A stretch of DNA of 64,000 bases from Enchytraeus crypticus (lineage: Eukaryota > Annelida > Clitellata > Enchytraeida > Enchytraeidae), in the NCBI GenBank assembly GCA_905160935.1, contig CAJHZI010000091.1:126123-190122 (forward strand), read 5' to 3'. How positions within the stretch are numbered: the stretch's first letter is position 1; each line of letters starts with the position of its first letter. Shown here one piece after another: positions 32,704 through 43,015 of the stretch. The notes under the pieces were generated by a model, which saw nothing but the letters and a program-made list of their open reading frames with translations, did no database searches and had not been told where the DNA came from. Position numbers and translations under genes: made by a program.

Positions 32704-35116
32704 ATGCCCCGATCGTTTTTAGTCAAGAAAACAGAACGAGCAAGAGATGTCAACAGATTTAAATCAATTAATCTACCGACCAAGTCAATAACTCAATCGA
32801 TCGAGAATCATTCGGATGATGGTGTAGTTACGCCAGTGGAGTCACTATCGGGGTCCAAGGATAAATTCATCACAGAAAACTGCCCGCCGGTCAGTAATTG
32901 GAGATCTGTAGTATATCAGTTGTCGAGAAATTTTAAGAAGATACATAATGACGATGAGCCGGTTCAGATTCCTCTGTTTCTTGACTCCGGATCGTTTCAT
33001 TACTTGGATCACCGTCCCGTCAGTCCAGCGAATAGTGATTCTGATTCTTCCGGTCCTAAGGATTTCTCGCTGAAATCAAGCATCCTTGCCAAAGGTGGGT
33101 CTGCGATTACTGGTAAAATAAAATTATAAAGAATAAATATGATTAGGGATCTTTAACTTAGACTATTGTTTTACATTTAACAGATAATTCACCTAACTTA
33201 ACACATAACTTTAATTAAAGTTAACTCCTAACAGGATAAACTAGATGCTCTAACATTGAACAAAAACAATTAGTACAGTTGCAAATATATATATCTAAGC
33301 ACTGCAAGCTTATTTTGATGACAGAAATCTTTTGCAGTCGCACCCTATATACTTCCTCATCAACGATATATGCTGAAGATATATAATCTCAAAAGATCAT
33401 TAGACCATAGTGTGAATAGGATAATGGTCTGTGGTGTTTTCGACTTTTACAATTCATTTTACTTTACGTTCATCTCTGTCTAATCCTTATCATATTCTCA
33501 TTTTAAGAATGGGACCTTAATATTTTCTCTTTTAATAGTTCTTGCATAGTTTAATTGTAAAAATATTAATCTGTTAATTTGGGGATTTATGTTTAAGATT
33601 TCTTTGGAGGTCTTGACTGGTTTCTGTTTATCATCTTCCTTTGTAATTGTAATATGTTTGTTCAACTCTTATTTGTGTTATATCATTCTCTGTTTAATAG
33701 TCTGACAAAACAGGTTATTTGCCAAAGATGTTTTGAAACTAGGTCGCTTTCATAACTATAGTTATCATATTACCATTTCATTGCTTGATTGGTAAATTAT
33801 CCTATTGATTGATAGACAATTTTATAGAAAAATTTAGTAAATAAGTAAATGAATGAGCGAATGATCTATTGATTGATTTCATGACTGATTTTTGGACTGA
33901 ACTTTTGTATAACTGATAGATTGATTGATTGTTCGTCTGACTGCTTGATTAATCGTATGCAGAATCTCGCGGTTTCACTCCAATCGGCACGGGTGGAGGA
34001 GATATACACGGAGCTCTTACTCCTCCAGAAACAGCCGATGACTCCAGAGAAATCGATCCGCTAATCGATAGAAATGTTAGCGGGTCGATATCGAGAGCTA
34101 ATATCGTCATCAACAACTATCCCAAAACAGTTCTGTATCCAGTCAACATAAGCGAATACATAGATCCCAACTATAGCGTCTATCAAAACTTATATCATTA
34201 CGCAGCGTCAAGTCTCAGCAACATTCCTGACTCGTATAAAACCGCCCACGAAGTTCCGGCGGATCACTCGCCAAATCTACCGGGAGATCGCTGTTCCCCT
34301 CAATATCTTACACCATTCTCCGGCATAACCCTTCTCGCGTCAAGTACTCTGTCAGACGAACCAACCGATCTATCGAAAGCTTCCAGAACTCAAAGCTGCA
34401 ACAACTTTCGACACAAGGAAGCGTCGATCGAGAATTTGGTGCAAAAAGAGTATATCAAGAAAGATCAACCAGATGCTGAAGTAAGAAATTATTCGCAAGG
34501 ATTTATCGCCGCTGACGGCAGATTTAAAGTAAATAAATTAATCAATACTGATTCAGACTCCGGTCGTCTGTCGTCTTGTTCGAGCTCAGACATAAGCGCT
34601 TCATCGCCGTCCGCGATAACTCCCCGCCCCGTGTACACCTGCGACGAATGCGGACGCCACTATGCCACCTCTTCCAACCTCTCCCGCCACAAACAGACTC
34701 ATCGGAGTTTAGACAGCGATCAGGCGCGGCAGTGTCCTCACTGCAAGAAGATCTACGTCAGTATGCCAGCTCTCTCCATGCACGTACTCACCCATGATCT
34801 CAAGTACCGCTGCAGCATCTGCTCCAAGGCTTTCTCGAGGCCGTGGCTGCTCAGAGGACACCAGCGATCACACACTGGTGAGAAACCGTTCCAGTGCAGT
34901 CAGTGCGGCAAGTCATTCGCCGACAGATCTAATCTCAGAGCGCACATGCAGACACATTCGTCCTATAAGAACTTCAGGTGTGATCGCTGTCGCAAAACGT
35001 TTGCTCTCAAGTCATATTTGAATAAGCACTGCGAGCTAGCTTGTTCTGGTAATCACTCCGAAGTCAACTCTATCATAGACCCCATGCAACAGGCAGTTTA
35101 TCAAACAGCAAAATAG
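32704..35116 (+). CDS. scrt: Scratch family zinc-finger transcriptional repressor (exons 32704-33094 and 33963-35116)
   Basis: A neural Snail-superfamily repressor that binds E-box DNA in the nucleus. Two exons join in frame to 514 residues: donor AAAG|GTGGGT after 33094, acceptor ATGCAG| before 33963, intron phase 1. The start is supported by an N-terminal SNAG motif (MPRSFLVKK, residues 1-9) and A at -3. Residues 264-268 (PTDLS, then K) match the PxDLS CtBP-binding motif. Five fingers follow: C2H2 at about 357-377, 388-408, 414-434 and 442-462, then a C2HC finger at 470-491. Scratch-diagnostic blocks include YATSSNLSRHKQTHRSLDS, YVSMPALSMHVLTHDL, FSRPWLLRGHQRSHTGEKPF and FADRSNLRAHMQTHS. 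Snail or Slug are the nearest alternatives, but the finger-1 and linker sequence is Scratch-type. The gene looks intact. Confidence 0.93.
33095..33962 (+). other. Intron of scratch
   Basis: 868 bp, GT-AG, AT-rich. It holds a GATTGATTGA-rich stretch (33787-33950) just before the acceptor. No SINE or LINE copy from the families seen elsewhere was recognised in it. Confidence 0.85.
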
Positions 35117-35219
35117 GTAATTATATTCTCCATGTTGGTATCATTGCTTTTTACTGATAGGATATATTAATTTATATATGATTACAACATTAATTTCTTG
35201 AACTAGCATGGTTGATCAA

Positions 35220-35357
35220 TCAAATAAGAATAATGATGATGATAGTAATCATAGTGATTTTACGTCCTTTTCTTCATGGACGAATCATGTCAGGAACTTG
35301 GATTGGCGATGTTTATCTCTGTCATTTGTCTCCAGATTGTCACGATATTTCAATAAA
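35220..35357. other. Scratch 3' flank: L2-like tail and polyadenylation signal
   Basis: Antisense to the gene, TTTTACGTCCTTTTCTTCAT...GTCAGGAACTTGG (about 35257-35302) resembles a degraded L2 tail. CAATAAAGG at about 35351-35359 contains AATAAA and could be the polyadenylation signal of scratch, giving a 3' UTR of roughly 240 nt. Confidence 0.4.
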
Positions 35358-35436
35358 GGATCTCAAAAATTCTTTCAAATTGTAAAGTAGCATATATTTT
35401 GTCAGCTGTATTCACACCCGCACAGACACACAACAC

Positions 35437-35440
<4 letters not shown>

Positions 35441-35511
<71 letters not shown>

Positions 35512-35542
35512 GTATAAATTATGCATTTATATACATATAGAC

Positions 35543-35583
<41 letters not shown>

Positions 35584-35605
35584 GATATACATACATACAT
35601 ACATG
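35441..35605. repeat. (TA)n microsatellite
   Basis: Two long (TA)n blocks (35441-35495 and 35547-35578) separated by TATACATATAGACC-type sequence and followed by (CATA)n. Tyr/Ile frames on both strands are artefacts. Confidence 0.95.
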
Positions 35606-35929
35606 TATAAAATTGCATATGCATATAAACTCGTAGAAACAGATTCCTCACACGCTTTATTCTACAAAGCATAGATATCTGGTAAAGTTTTAGATTACTC
35701 TGTCCTTACATAACGATTTTTTATATAAAAAACCAGCGTATAAGATATTTTCAACGTCGATTTCTTCATTGAAATGATGATCTCATTGAGTCTAGAAAAC
35801 CGCGCGACATACATAAGAAGCCAATTTTGGTGAATTGGTTGCTCGTGCAAATGTAATGATAAAAAAACTAGGAATAAATTAAATTAAAGCGTTGTATACT
35901 CGTGATTTACCGCTAGCCAATTCACTGAA

Positions 35930-35968
35930 ACAAAAAAGAGAAGGGAAGGGAAGAGGGAGAGAGACAGA

Positions 35969-36014
<46 letters not shown>

Positions 36015-36035
36015 TAGACAGAGTGACAGACAGAC
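35930..36035. repeat. (GA)n / (ACAG)n microsatellite
   Basis: GAGAGACAGAGAGAG variants ending in (GACA)n. The same GA-to-ACAG transition occurs at 25.8-25.9 kb. Confidence 0.95.
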
Positions 36036-36264
36036 AGGCAAATTCAGATCAGGATATCTGATCTGTTTCGAAAAACATTGGCTAACTTTAATGTTTCGCA
36101 AGCTTCAGATAGCAAAATTGCTAACTAGTTTAAAAATACGTAAGTAAAGCTAGCAAATCACCAGCTTAAAATCACATACTACGGATTATATCTCGACAGC
36201 TTCTGCGGTCTATACGGATTAAGAATATTCCTGTTGCTGAAGCCAAGTCACGCACGCACGTTTC

Positions 36265-36355
36265 AAATGTTATACCGCCCAATTAGTTAGCTCTGACGCT
36301 GTAACAGCGTCCAATTAGTTAACTCTAACGCCGTTACACTTCCCAATTAGCCGCC
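36265..36355. promoter_or_regulatory. Array of three CCAATTAG sites
   Basis: CCCAATTAGTTAGCTCTGACG, then CCAATTAGTTAACTCTAACG, then CCCAATTAGCCGCC, spaced about 32 bp apart with related linkers (GCTGTAAC / GCCGTTAC). CAATTAG is a typical homeodomain core. It lies about 1.2 kb downstream of the scratch stop and may be a small enhancer or a simple 32-bp tandem repeat. Confidence 0.35.
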
Positions 36356-36739
36356 TGCAATTCTGCAGAAAATATCTTCTAGTGGCAGTGCTGATTCAAG
36401 AATTGACTAGCACTTAAGTCAGCAACTTAGATATTTATAATTTCAGGTTTCAGGAGAAATTTCCTGCAGCGATTCGTGGCAAATGAAAAATCAGCTTAGC
36501 TAATTTTAGAAAAGTTAATTTTATTTAATTTGAAAGGATAAAAATTGGTTATTGTTTAAGGCTATTTTTGATGGGATAGTAAAAGATTTTAATAAGTTAA
36601 AATCCTTGAAACAAGGTTCCTCAGGTTACCATTTGTTGCACTATCAGAAGCAAATAAAAATCTGAAGTAAAATTACAATTAATTCTAATTCATTAATCTA
36701 ATACTGTTGTGTTGGGATAAGTAATAGGTCCAAGTTACG

Positions 36740-36960
36740 CATTACCACTTATAGTCTTCTGTCTCATTCCTGGAAAAGCACTATAGATCAACAAGTTGAT
36801 AACTTAGTAAAAGGTCTGCCTTAATTTAGGCCATTGCTTGGAAAAATATGACTTCAGGGTTGGTTTTCCTTTGACTTCTTCAGTTCGTCTTTGGTCGCCT
36901 CTTACGACAAACACTCCTTCACAATATGACTGTAAATTTCGAATAATAAAGTTTGCCAAT
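36740..36960 (+). repeat. Dispersed repeat 'E' copy
   Basis: Contains GCCATTGCTTGGAAAAATATG, TTGGTTTTCCTTTGACTTC and the core GTCGCCTCTTACGA at 36894-36907. A second partial copy (AAAAAAGCTATACCTTATCC...CTCTTAGGTGGCTTTCC) is at 37480-37560. Confidence 0.55.
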
Positions 36961-37603
36961 TGTATTATTCATTAAGTTAACATTTCATAATTAAATGTTT
37001 AATGATTTATTCATTCTTGATTATACTTGTTATGAAGTAAATTTATTATCATTATTATTATTTTTCGCGGCAGCGAAATCATAAAAACGACTCATCATAA
37101 AATGATCATGTGGTCAGAGAAAATAAACAATAGCTGGGGAAGGAAAGGGGAACACATCAGTAGCCATATTGGTGTGCCAGGCAGAAGGCTATAAAATTAT
37201 ACTGTTTGATTGTATTATAGTATCTGTGTTGCTCTCAATTTGTTGGTCCATATACTGTATTAAAAACATTATCATTCCCTTACAATACAATGCCCTTATT
37301 GGTGAAACCTATTCCTCCTTTCATTAATACCAATACCTAATGTGAAACTTAATCTTTCTCACTGATGTTCTGCTAAATAGCAGGTCCAAGGTATATATTC
37401 TTATACACAATCAGCTTCAACATATTATTGAGAACACAGTATACGTAATTTTTTACGTATATCCACAAGTTGACTCTTTCAAAAAAGCTATACCTTATCC
37501 ACATATTATGTCGTCTAGAGGAAAATACGGCTCTTAGGTGGCTTTCCTTTTTCCTTCGTCTTAAAAAGATGAGGTGAATCTATAGTCAAATAAGTATAAT
37601 TTT

Positions 37604-37812
37604 TTATGATGTCGAGATGCTTAGTTGTCGAAGTAGTATATTCAGCGAATCGATTTCGTCATAGCGCGAGAAAAGCACTTGTTCTTCAGTCAGACCGTTT
37701 GGCTCTGAAACGATTTCGCTGACGCTCAGCTGCAGAACGGTTCTAACGAGAATCCTAATTAGATATTTACCGGTACTTATTCCTCGCTTCGAGTCCCCTT
37801 GAAATGCTTTCA
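37604..37812 (-). CDS. Putative terminal exon of unknown gene
   Basis: A minus-strand frame of about 69 codons ends in a stop at 37604-37606 and is preceded by a strong 3' splice site (TTTCTTCTGTTTCCAG|TG). The translation (KYLIRILVRTVLQLSVSEI, SEPNGLTEEQVLFSRYDEID) has no recognised domain but looks less simple than neighbouring chance frames. It would need a phase-1 upstream exon. The last bestrophin exon found (53358) ends in phase 2, so joining them directly does not work. It may be an unrelated exon or chance. Confidence 0.25.
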
Positions 37813-38539
37813 CTGGAAACAGAAGAAATGTTAGCCACTGATACAGTTATAGGTTCAGTTGCAACATGTGATTGAAGCATTTCTTTGTAGAATAGTTAGG
37901 TTTTAGGCAAAGAATTTTAGTGATATGGACTATTCTATCTGAGACGTTTGGATCAATTTTCTTGTAGTACCTATGTCTTTTTAGTCGCTGGTACTAAACT
38001 AATTGAGCTCAGGAGCTGACCGATGCGACCATAAAGCTAAGTAAATGTCAGTAAAACCAGGAAATTGACAGGAATATAACCATACGTACCTAGACCGTGT
38101 CATTTGCTCATTAATTTAAGTAATGCCATTTCTACACGTGTCTGAACTGTTTCATTCTTCTCCATATTATTCCACTTTCCTCTGTCCTCTTTTTTTCTTC
38201 TTCTTACTCTTCTACTTTCTCTACTTTTCCTTCTTCTTTCAAATAGAGATCTACACTTGAGAGTGCGCTGACAGCTAGGTCATAATTCACTTATGGTTTT
38301 CACGAGTTTGTATTCCAAACGAATGGAATGTCTCGTATTTGTTCCAGTTCGTCGTACATAACTGCCTCCTCCCTGTTGCTGCTACTTAGCGAAATTAAAA
38401 TCTCTACTTACACCAAGTTCCAGTTTGTACGATTTTGAGGCAACATCTGTTGCACTCAGAATTAAAAAATTACCTATGTTAAAATTTGGATCCCTTTTAA
38501 ATTAAATAGAAAGATGAAGTCTAAATCATAAAATATATC

Positions 38540-38605
38540 TCTCTTAGTGCACGGCCAACTGGCAGGTCCATGGTATATAACGCCTCCATTCTTCTCTGAA
38601 TTTAA
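38540..38605 (-). mobile_element. RTE-like LINE 3' end fragment
   Basis: CTCTCTTAGTGCACGGCCAA then CTGGCAGGTCCATGGTATAT: the inverted family ending, about 65 bp only. Confidence 0.7.
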
Positions 38606-38609
38606 TGAT

Positions 38610-39245
38610 AGAATATAATCGTGGAATATCTTTTAACATTGATGATAGAGACTATGATAGATTTTCTCATTTAAAGGAAAGTTTCAAACAAATGTTTGTT
38701 TCTACATTTAATATAGGACGCCGTACCTGGATCTGTAGGCTGATAGAAAGACTTCGAATAAACCTTTGCTTTCTATAACTCAACTCTTCTACTCCGAAAA
38801 CTTGATTTACATGTATATAAATTTACTTAAAAATCTTCCTTCATCATTTATTGATTCTCGATTTTGGGAATATTATTGAAAACACATAGTAAGGTATATA
38901 TAGAAAACAATTTATTATATAGAATTAATAGCACAATTTGAGGTGCTTTTACTGTTTTGTTTTAATTTCAATTCATGTATACATGTACGATTGTACGTTC
39001 TGATTATAGTTTTCCACATCTTTCTTGATATGGCATTAATTCATAAACTTTATTCAAATTAGTTAACAATATTAATAACTTAATAAATTAATAATGAATT
39101 TAAGACACTTAATAAATACTTACACAAGAAACTATAAAAAATAAATCGTCTGAATTTTCTGTTCAATTCCAGTTAACTCTAAATTATATTATGTTATTTC
39201 CTGAAAATATGATACTACACATCTCTCAACAAATATAGTTGAAAC
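38610..39245. other. AT-rich intergenic DNA
   Basis: No gene or repeat family was recognised. Confidence 0.45.
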
Positions 39246-39249
39246 TTTG

Positions 39250-39383
39250 CGTCTCTCTCTTTCTCTCCCTCTCTCTCTTTCTCTCTATTCTCTCTCTCTC
39301 AGTCTGTCTTTTCTCTCTCTCTCTATTCTCTCTCTCTCACTCCCTCTCTCTCTCTGATTGTCTCTCACTCTCTCTCCCTATTC

Positions 39384-39414
<31 letters not shown>

Positions 39415-39501
39415 ATCTCTATCTCTCTCTCTCTCTCTCGCTCGCTATCTCTCTCTCTCTATCTCTCTCTATCTAGCTCGCTCTCTCTCTCTCATCCTCT
39501 C

Positions 39502-39561
<60 letters not shown>

Positions 39562-39565
39562 CGTC
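39250..39565. repeat. (TC)n microsatellite, about 310 bp
   Basis: A long (TC)n tract with CTCTAT, CTCGCT and CTCCCT interruptions and a pure block at 39508-39560. The overlapping Ser/Leu frame is an artefact. Confidence 0.97.
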
Positions 39566-39834
39566 TTGTATGACCTTATAGCCCCATCATATTCCGTACG
39601 ACCCTTTGTTTCTATTGCTCTATGTTTTAGCCCTCTATTTTCTCTGACCGTCGGTTGTACTCGTTTGATTAATTGAATTTATCGGATTTTCCGGATTTTG
39701 GACTGGATTCCACCTTCGGAAGGAATCCTCAAAATGCTTTCGGTTTTCCATTTAAATTTTTGTATTCTTTATTGGAATATAGGATAAAAATTGAAATAAC
39801 GCTGTTCGGAGTCAAACTAATCACATAAGTGGCA

Positions 39835-39920
39835 TGTGTCGTCCCTGACACCATCCTTGTTGAATGAGGAAACGGACGTTAAACCTTTATTATTATTACT
39901 ATTATTATATTTATTTTACT
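39835..39920 (+). mobile_element. L2 3'-end fragment
   Basis: GTCGTCCCTGACACCATCC, TGAGGAAACGGACGTTAAAC, then (ATT)n. It is nearly identical to the L2 3' end at 20.64-20.69 kb, in the opposite orientation. Confidence 0.8.
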
Positions 39921-40154
39921 TTTTATAGAAGTGATCAAGGCCCAGCTGTAAGACTATGGATAGACATGTATAAGTCTATGTACTCTTATTTTTATGTAGA
40001 CAAGCAGTAGGTGTACTGTAGACGAGTAGCTATTTATAAACTTAGATCTAAATGAACTCTCTAAAGGAGTTTTTTCAAGTTCCATTACCTACTATACTGT
40101 TAAAATAGATCTCTATAAAACTCAGTTTTAATGCTCAGAACTCTATTGTACTTT

Positions 40155-40232
40155 AAAGCTAATGTTAACGTCAGTTTCCTCAATCGAAAGCGACGTCAGT
40201 GAAGGGCGAGCCCAGTATTTGAATATAGGATT
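40155..40232 (-). mobile_element. SINE family A fragment
   Basis: In antisense: AAGCTAATGTTAACGTCAG, TTTCCTCAATCGAAAGCGAC, GTCAGTGAAGGGCGAGCCCA. It stops just past the B box region (ATTTGAAT). Confidence 0.75.
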
Positions 40233-40234
40233 TA

Positions 40235-41560
40235 AAATGTTATTCGGTCAGTCTATTATAAAGGTCTATCATACATTTACGTTACTACAGCTCAGAAAAT
40301 AAACCATTCATTTTTACAGTTGTTTTAGAGGTCAAGTTGAATACATTTAAAAACAAATTCAATCACATCCGATAACTAATTAATCAAAACGATTTCAAAT
40401 AGAACTAGAGGAGGATTTTACGGTGAAGATGTTGCATGTAGTCGAAGCTCTGGTTGAGTCATGGTGGCGGCATTCAGGCGTAGAGTGGCGAGTGCTCAAC
40501 TAATTAGCAAATTAAGTTTTATTCACTTTTGGTCACTTTATTTAACTGTAGCAGAGAATAGACTGCCACAGACTGGACACCGGGATATTATATTGACCCG
40601 ATGGTTCACCTTCAAATCAATAATAAGTATATCAGAAGTTAAAAATTTCATAAATATAGGAACATAAATCACTAACGAGAATAGCTAAACGATTTTTCAT
40701 ATAATTAACAAAAAAAAAGATTTCGTAAAACAGGAGTTTGACACAACGCTATTTATCCATATCCGTGGAATATATTAGACATGGCGGACAATTTCTGTTC
40801 CATTAAATTAATACTCCGATATTGAATTGGTTTGAGAGATTGGAGGATAAATGAGGACATTCATCACTCTGTACTGACAACTTCAAGGCTGCTATTCATC
40901 GCTGGATTACTGACTATTTACTGTGTTCTTCAACAAATGAATTTTTTCTTACTTTAAAATTATTGGAAAATCGTAAAGCGCATTTTTAATATTTATATGA
41001 TAATAATGGAGAATTAAAGCCAGCTGTACAAAAATTAATCACTTCTTAAATAAACTATTGAAAATGTATGAAATACAATTTTTCTATTTTCTAATTATAT
41101 TGTCATAATTTCGACTCCTAATTTCCATTCACCATTCGTTCTAAGGAAAGTATAGTTTATTCAATATAATGTATCTCTACTCTCTATATAGTCTTTTAGC
41201 CTATCTATTCGTTCATCAACCGATCCATAAATGGATGGTTCGTGGTCCGTTATTTGGATCAACTGACTACACAAATGAAGTAATAATGCTATTTTTTCAT
41301 TAATCCTATATCTAATACAGAATATGCTTCTCTAGACTATATTTTTTATCGAAAACGTTTGTAGCTTCGGATATAAAATAGTAGTTTTGAACTAAATTTT
41401 TAGGCCATTTATTCACATATGGTATTCTATATATGTGAAAATATGTCCTATAAATATAGCTCAAAACTACTATTTAATTTCTAAATTATGACGTTTCACA
41501 GATCTATATTGTTAGTATATATATATATATAATCTACGAAGCTTCATATAAGATGTATTC
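40235..41560. other. AT-rich intergenic DNA
   Basis: No gene was recognised; the frame at 40461-40667 has no known domain. A roughly 30-bp imperfect inverted repeat (ACTATTT...AAATAGT) flanks 41380-41480. Confidence 0.4.
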
Positions 41561-41562
41561 AA

Positions 41563-41840
41563 TATCTCTCTCTATTAGTGCACTGCCTAATGGCAGGTCC
41601 ATGGTATATAATGCCTAAACGCTTTACTGTCTTCCGCTTTCCTCTTCATGTCCACATATTGCAACCTAAACGTAATCATTGGATTATCTTTAGTTATAAA
41701 TACTCTTAGACTGTCAGGACAAAATTAATGGTTGGTCTTAGCAGACCAGTTTTAATTCTTTAAATATTTTTTTTAATGTCCACATATGAGTGGGTCTTTA
41801 AATATAACATACCTAATCTCGGCCTTCCTCTGCCTCTTTT
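41563..41840 (-). mobile_element. RTE-like LINE 3' fragment split by a nested insertion
   Basis: The LINE ending occupies 41563-41659 and continues at 41776-41840 (CACATATGAGTGGGTC through the GRGRPRLG-coding region). ATGTCCACATAT is present at both 41648-41659 and 41776-41787, so it forms a 12-bp target-site duplication around the insert 41660-41775. Confidence 0.8.
41660..41775. mobile_element. 116-bp insertion with 12-bp target-site duplication
   Basis: Begins TGCAACCTAAACGTAATCAT, contains the short hairpin GGTCTTAGCAGACC (41733-41746) and ends in TTTAAATATTTTTTTTTA. The T-rich end next to the duplication fits a retroposed RNA inserted in antisense. No tRNA or 5S head was seen. Confidence 0.65.
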
Positions 41841-41904
41841 ATTTCATTTATTTTATTTTATTTTATTCTTTTTATTCAATATATATTGTATATATTTCAG
41901 CTTC

Positions 41905-42080
41905 ATTGAATGTCTTAATAGCGTAGGGGTAACGTCATGAAGTTTTAAATGACAAATCCTGAGGTGATTTGAATCCTCGTGGGTTCGAATCCCGGCCGCG
42001 CTGATCTGATAGTAAAATCTCGGACATTCACTGGACTGGTTATACGGAAAATGGTCCAAATTGCCTAACGGATTAAACAT
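41905..42080 (+). mobile_element. tRNA-derived SINE, family B
   Basis: A box TAGCGTAGGGGTAACG and B box GGGTTCGAATCCCGG, then ATAGTAAAATCTCGGACATT and CACTGGACTGGTTATACGG. It shares its head and tail layout with the 15.2-kb copy in the opposite orientation. Confidence 0.75.
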
Positions 42081-42647
42081 GTGGTTTTTAAAGTGATAGA
42101 TATCAACATAGTTGATTATTCACTATAATGCGTGTTTACTTTACTTACTTCAGAACTATGATCTGTATATTCATTTATAAACCTATTTTATCAAGTCCAA
42201 CCTCATTGGTTGGTTATCCAGCGGAGATTAGTCCAGTGGCAGAACTGCGGAACTGGAATACCGCAAGAATATAAAAGAGATGTCCACTTTTGTCCGGCAA
42301 GGCGGAATTATAGAACAATAAAAGCAAACTAGACATCATTTAAGAAAGATCTACTGTAGACGTTCGTTAATTTAAAATAATCATATTTCAGAAGTCTTCA
42401 CAATTAATCCTATACATCATATTTTTGCGGCTTTGAGCACAGATACTACTTGATTTCTTACTAAATATCTTGTACCCTTAGCAACATTTAGACTGATTCC
42501 ATGCTACGAACAAGTAAGAAAATGAAAGAAGGAAAGGGAAACCACATACGACTTCCTTGTTAGTGTTTTATCTACAGTGTAATAGTAAACTTTGCTTAAT
42601 TAAAAGCTATTTTTTACGATGAAAAACTATTTGAGTGCATATGCGGG

Positions 42648-42735
42648 TCAGTTGGTGCAGGATAACTTCAGTGCTCGCCCGCCACTGGTAAACTTTCGAG
42701 ACAAGAAACTGACGTTAAACTACGTTTAGCCTATG
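42648..42735 (+). mobile_element. SINE family A, tail fragment
   Basis: GTGCTCGCCCGCCACTGG, TTTCGAGACAAGAAACTGAC, GTTAAACTACGTTTAGCC. One of the two plus-oriented copies of this family. Confidence 0.6.
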
Positions 42736-42775
42736 ATGCTCTTATTAATTAGCTTTATTATAAACGTAAACAGAG

Positions 42776-43015
42776 TAGTTTTCTCAGGGAATGATGCCCC
42801 TGACAAGAAAATATTAGTCGAAGCTGAGAAAGGCATAGACAGCCCACCTCGTCATAAACAAAATCCCTCCAAAATTAGTATATAACAACAATAATGAGTA
42901 TTGTTAGATGATTTTAATTTCCACTCATATGTAGACAAGAAGAAGAAAACGGAAGACAGAAAATAGTGGATGCGTTATATACCATGGACCTGCAGTAAGC
43001 AGTTCACTGAGAGAG
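42776..43015 (+). mobile_element. Composite: repeat 'C' body joined to RTE-like LINE 3' end
   Basis: Body (ATGATGCCCCTGACAAG, GTCGAAGCTGAGAAAGGC, CCCACCTCGTCATAAAC) up to about 42880, then GTATATAACAACAATAATG, AGTATTGTTAGATGAT, and the LINE ending to CACTGAGAGAGAC. The join segment GTATATAAC...GAGTATTG is also present at 54.90-54.93 kb, where the body is inverted. Confidence 0.6.

Noticed and set aside
39239..39676. 145-codon Ser/Leu-rich frame resembling a membrane protein
   Set aside because: It is a (TC)n microsatellite read in frame. Frames at 18.2-18.4 kb and 30.86-31.27 kb (minus) have the same cause.
41905..42010. Functional tRNA gene (good A and B boxes)
   Set aside because: The boxes are too far apart, no complete cloverleaf forms, and the same head with a shared tail occurs at 15.2 kb, so it is a SINE.
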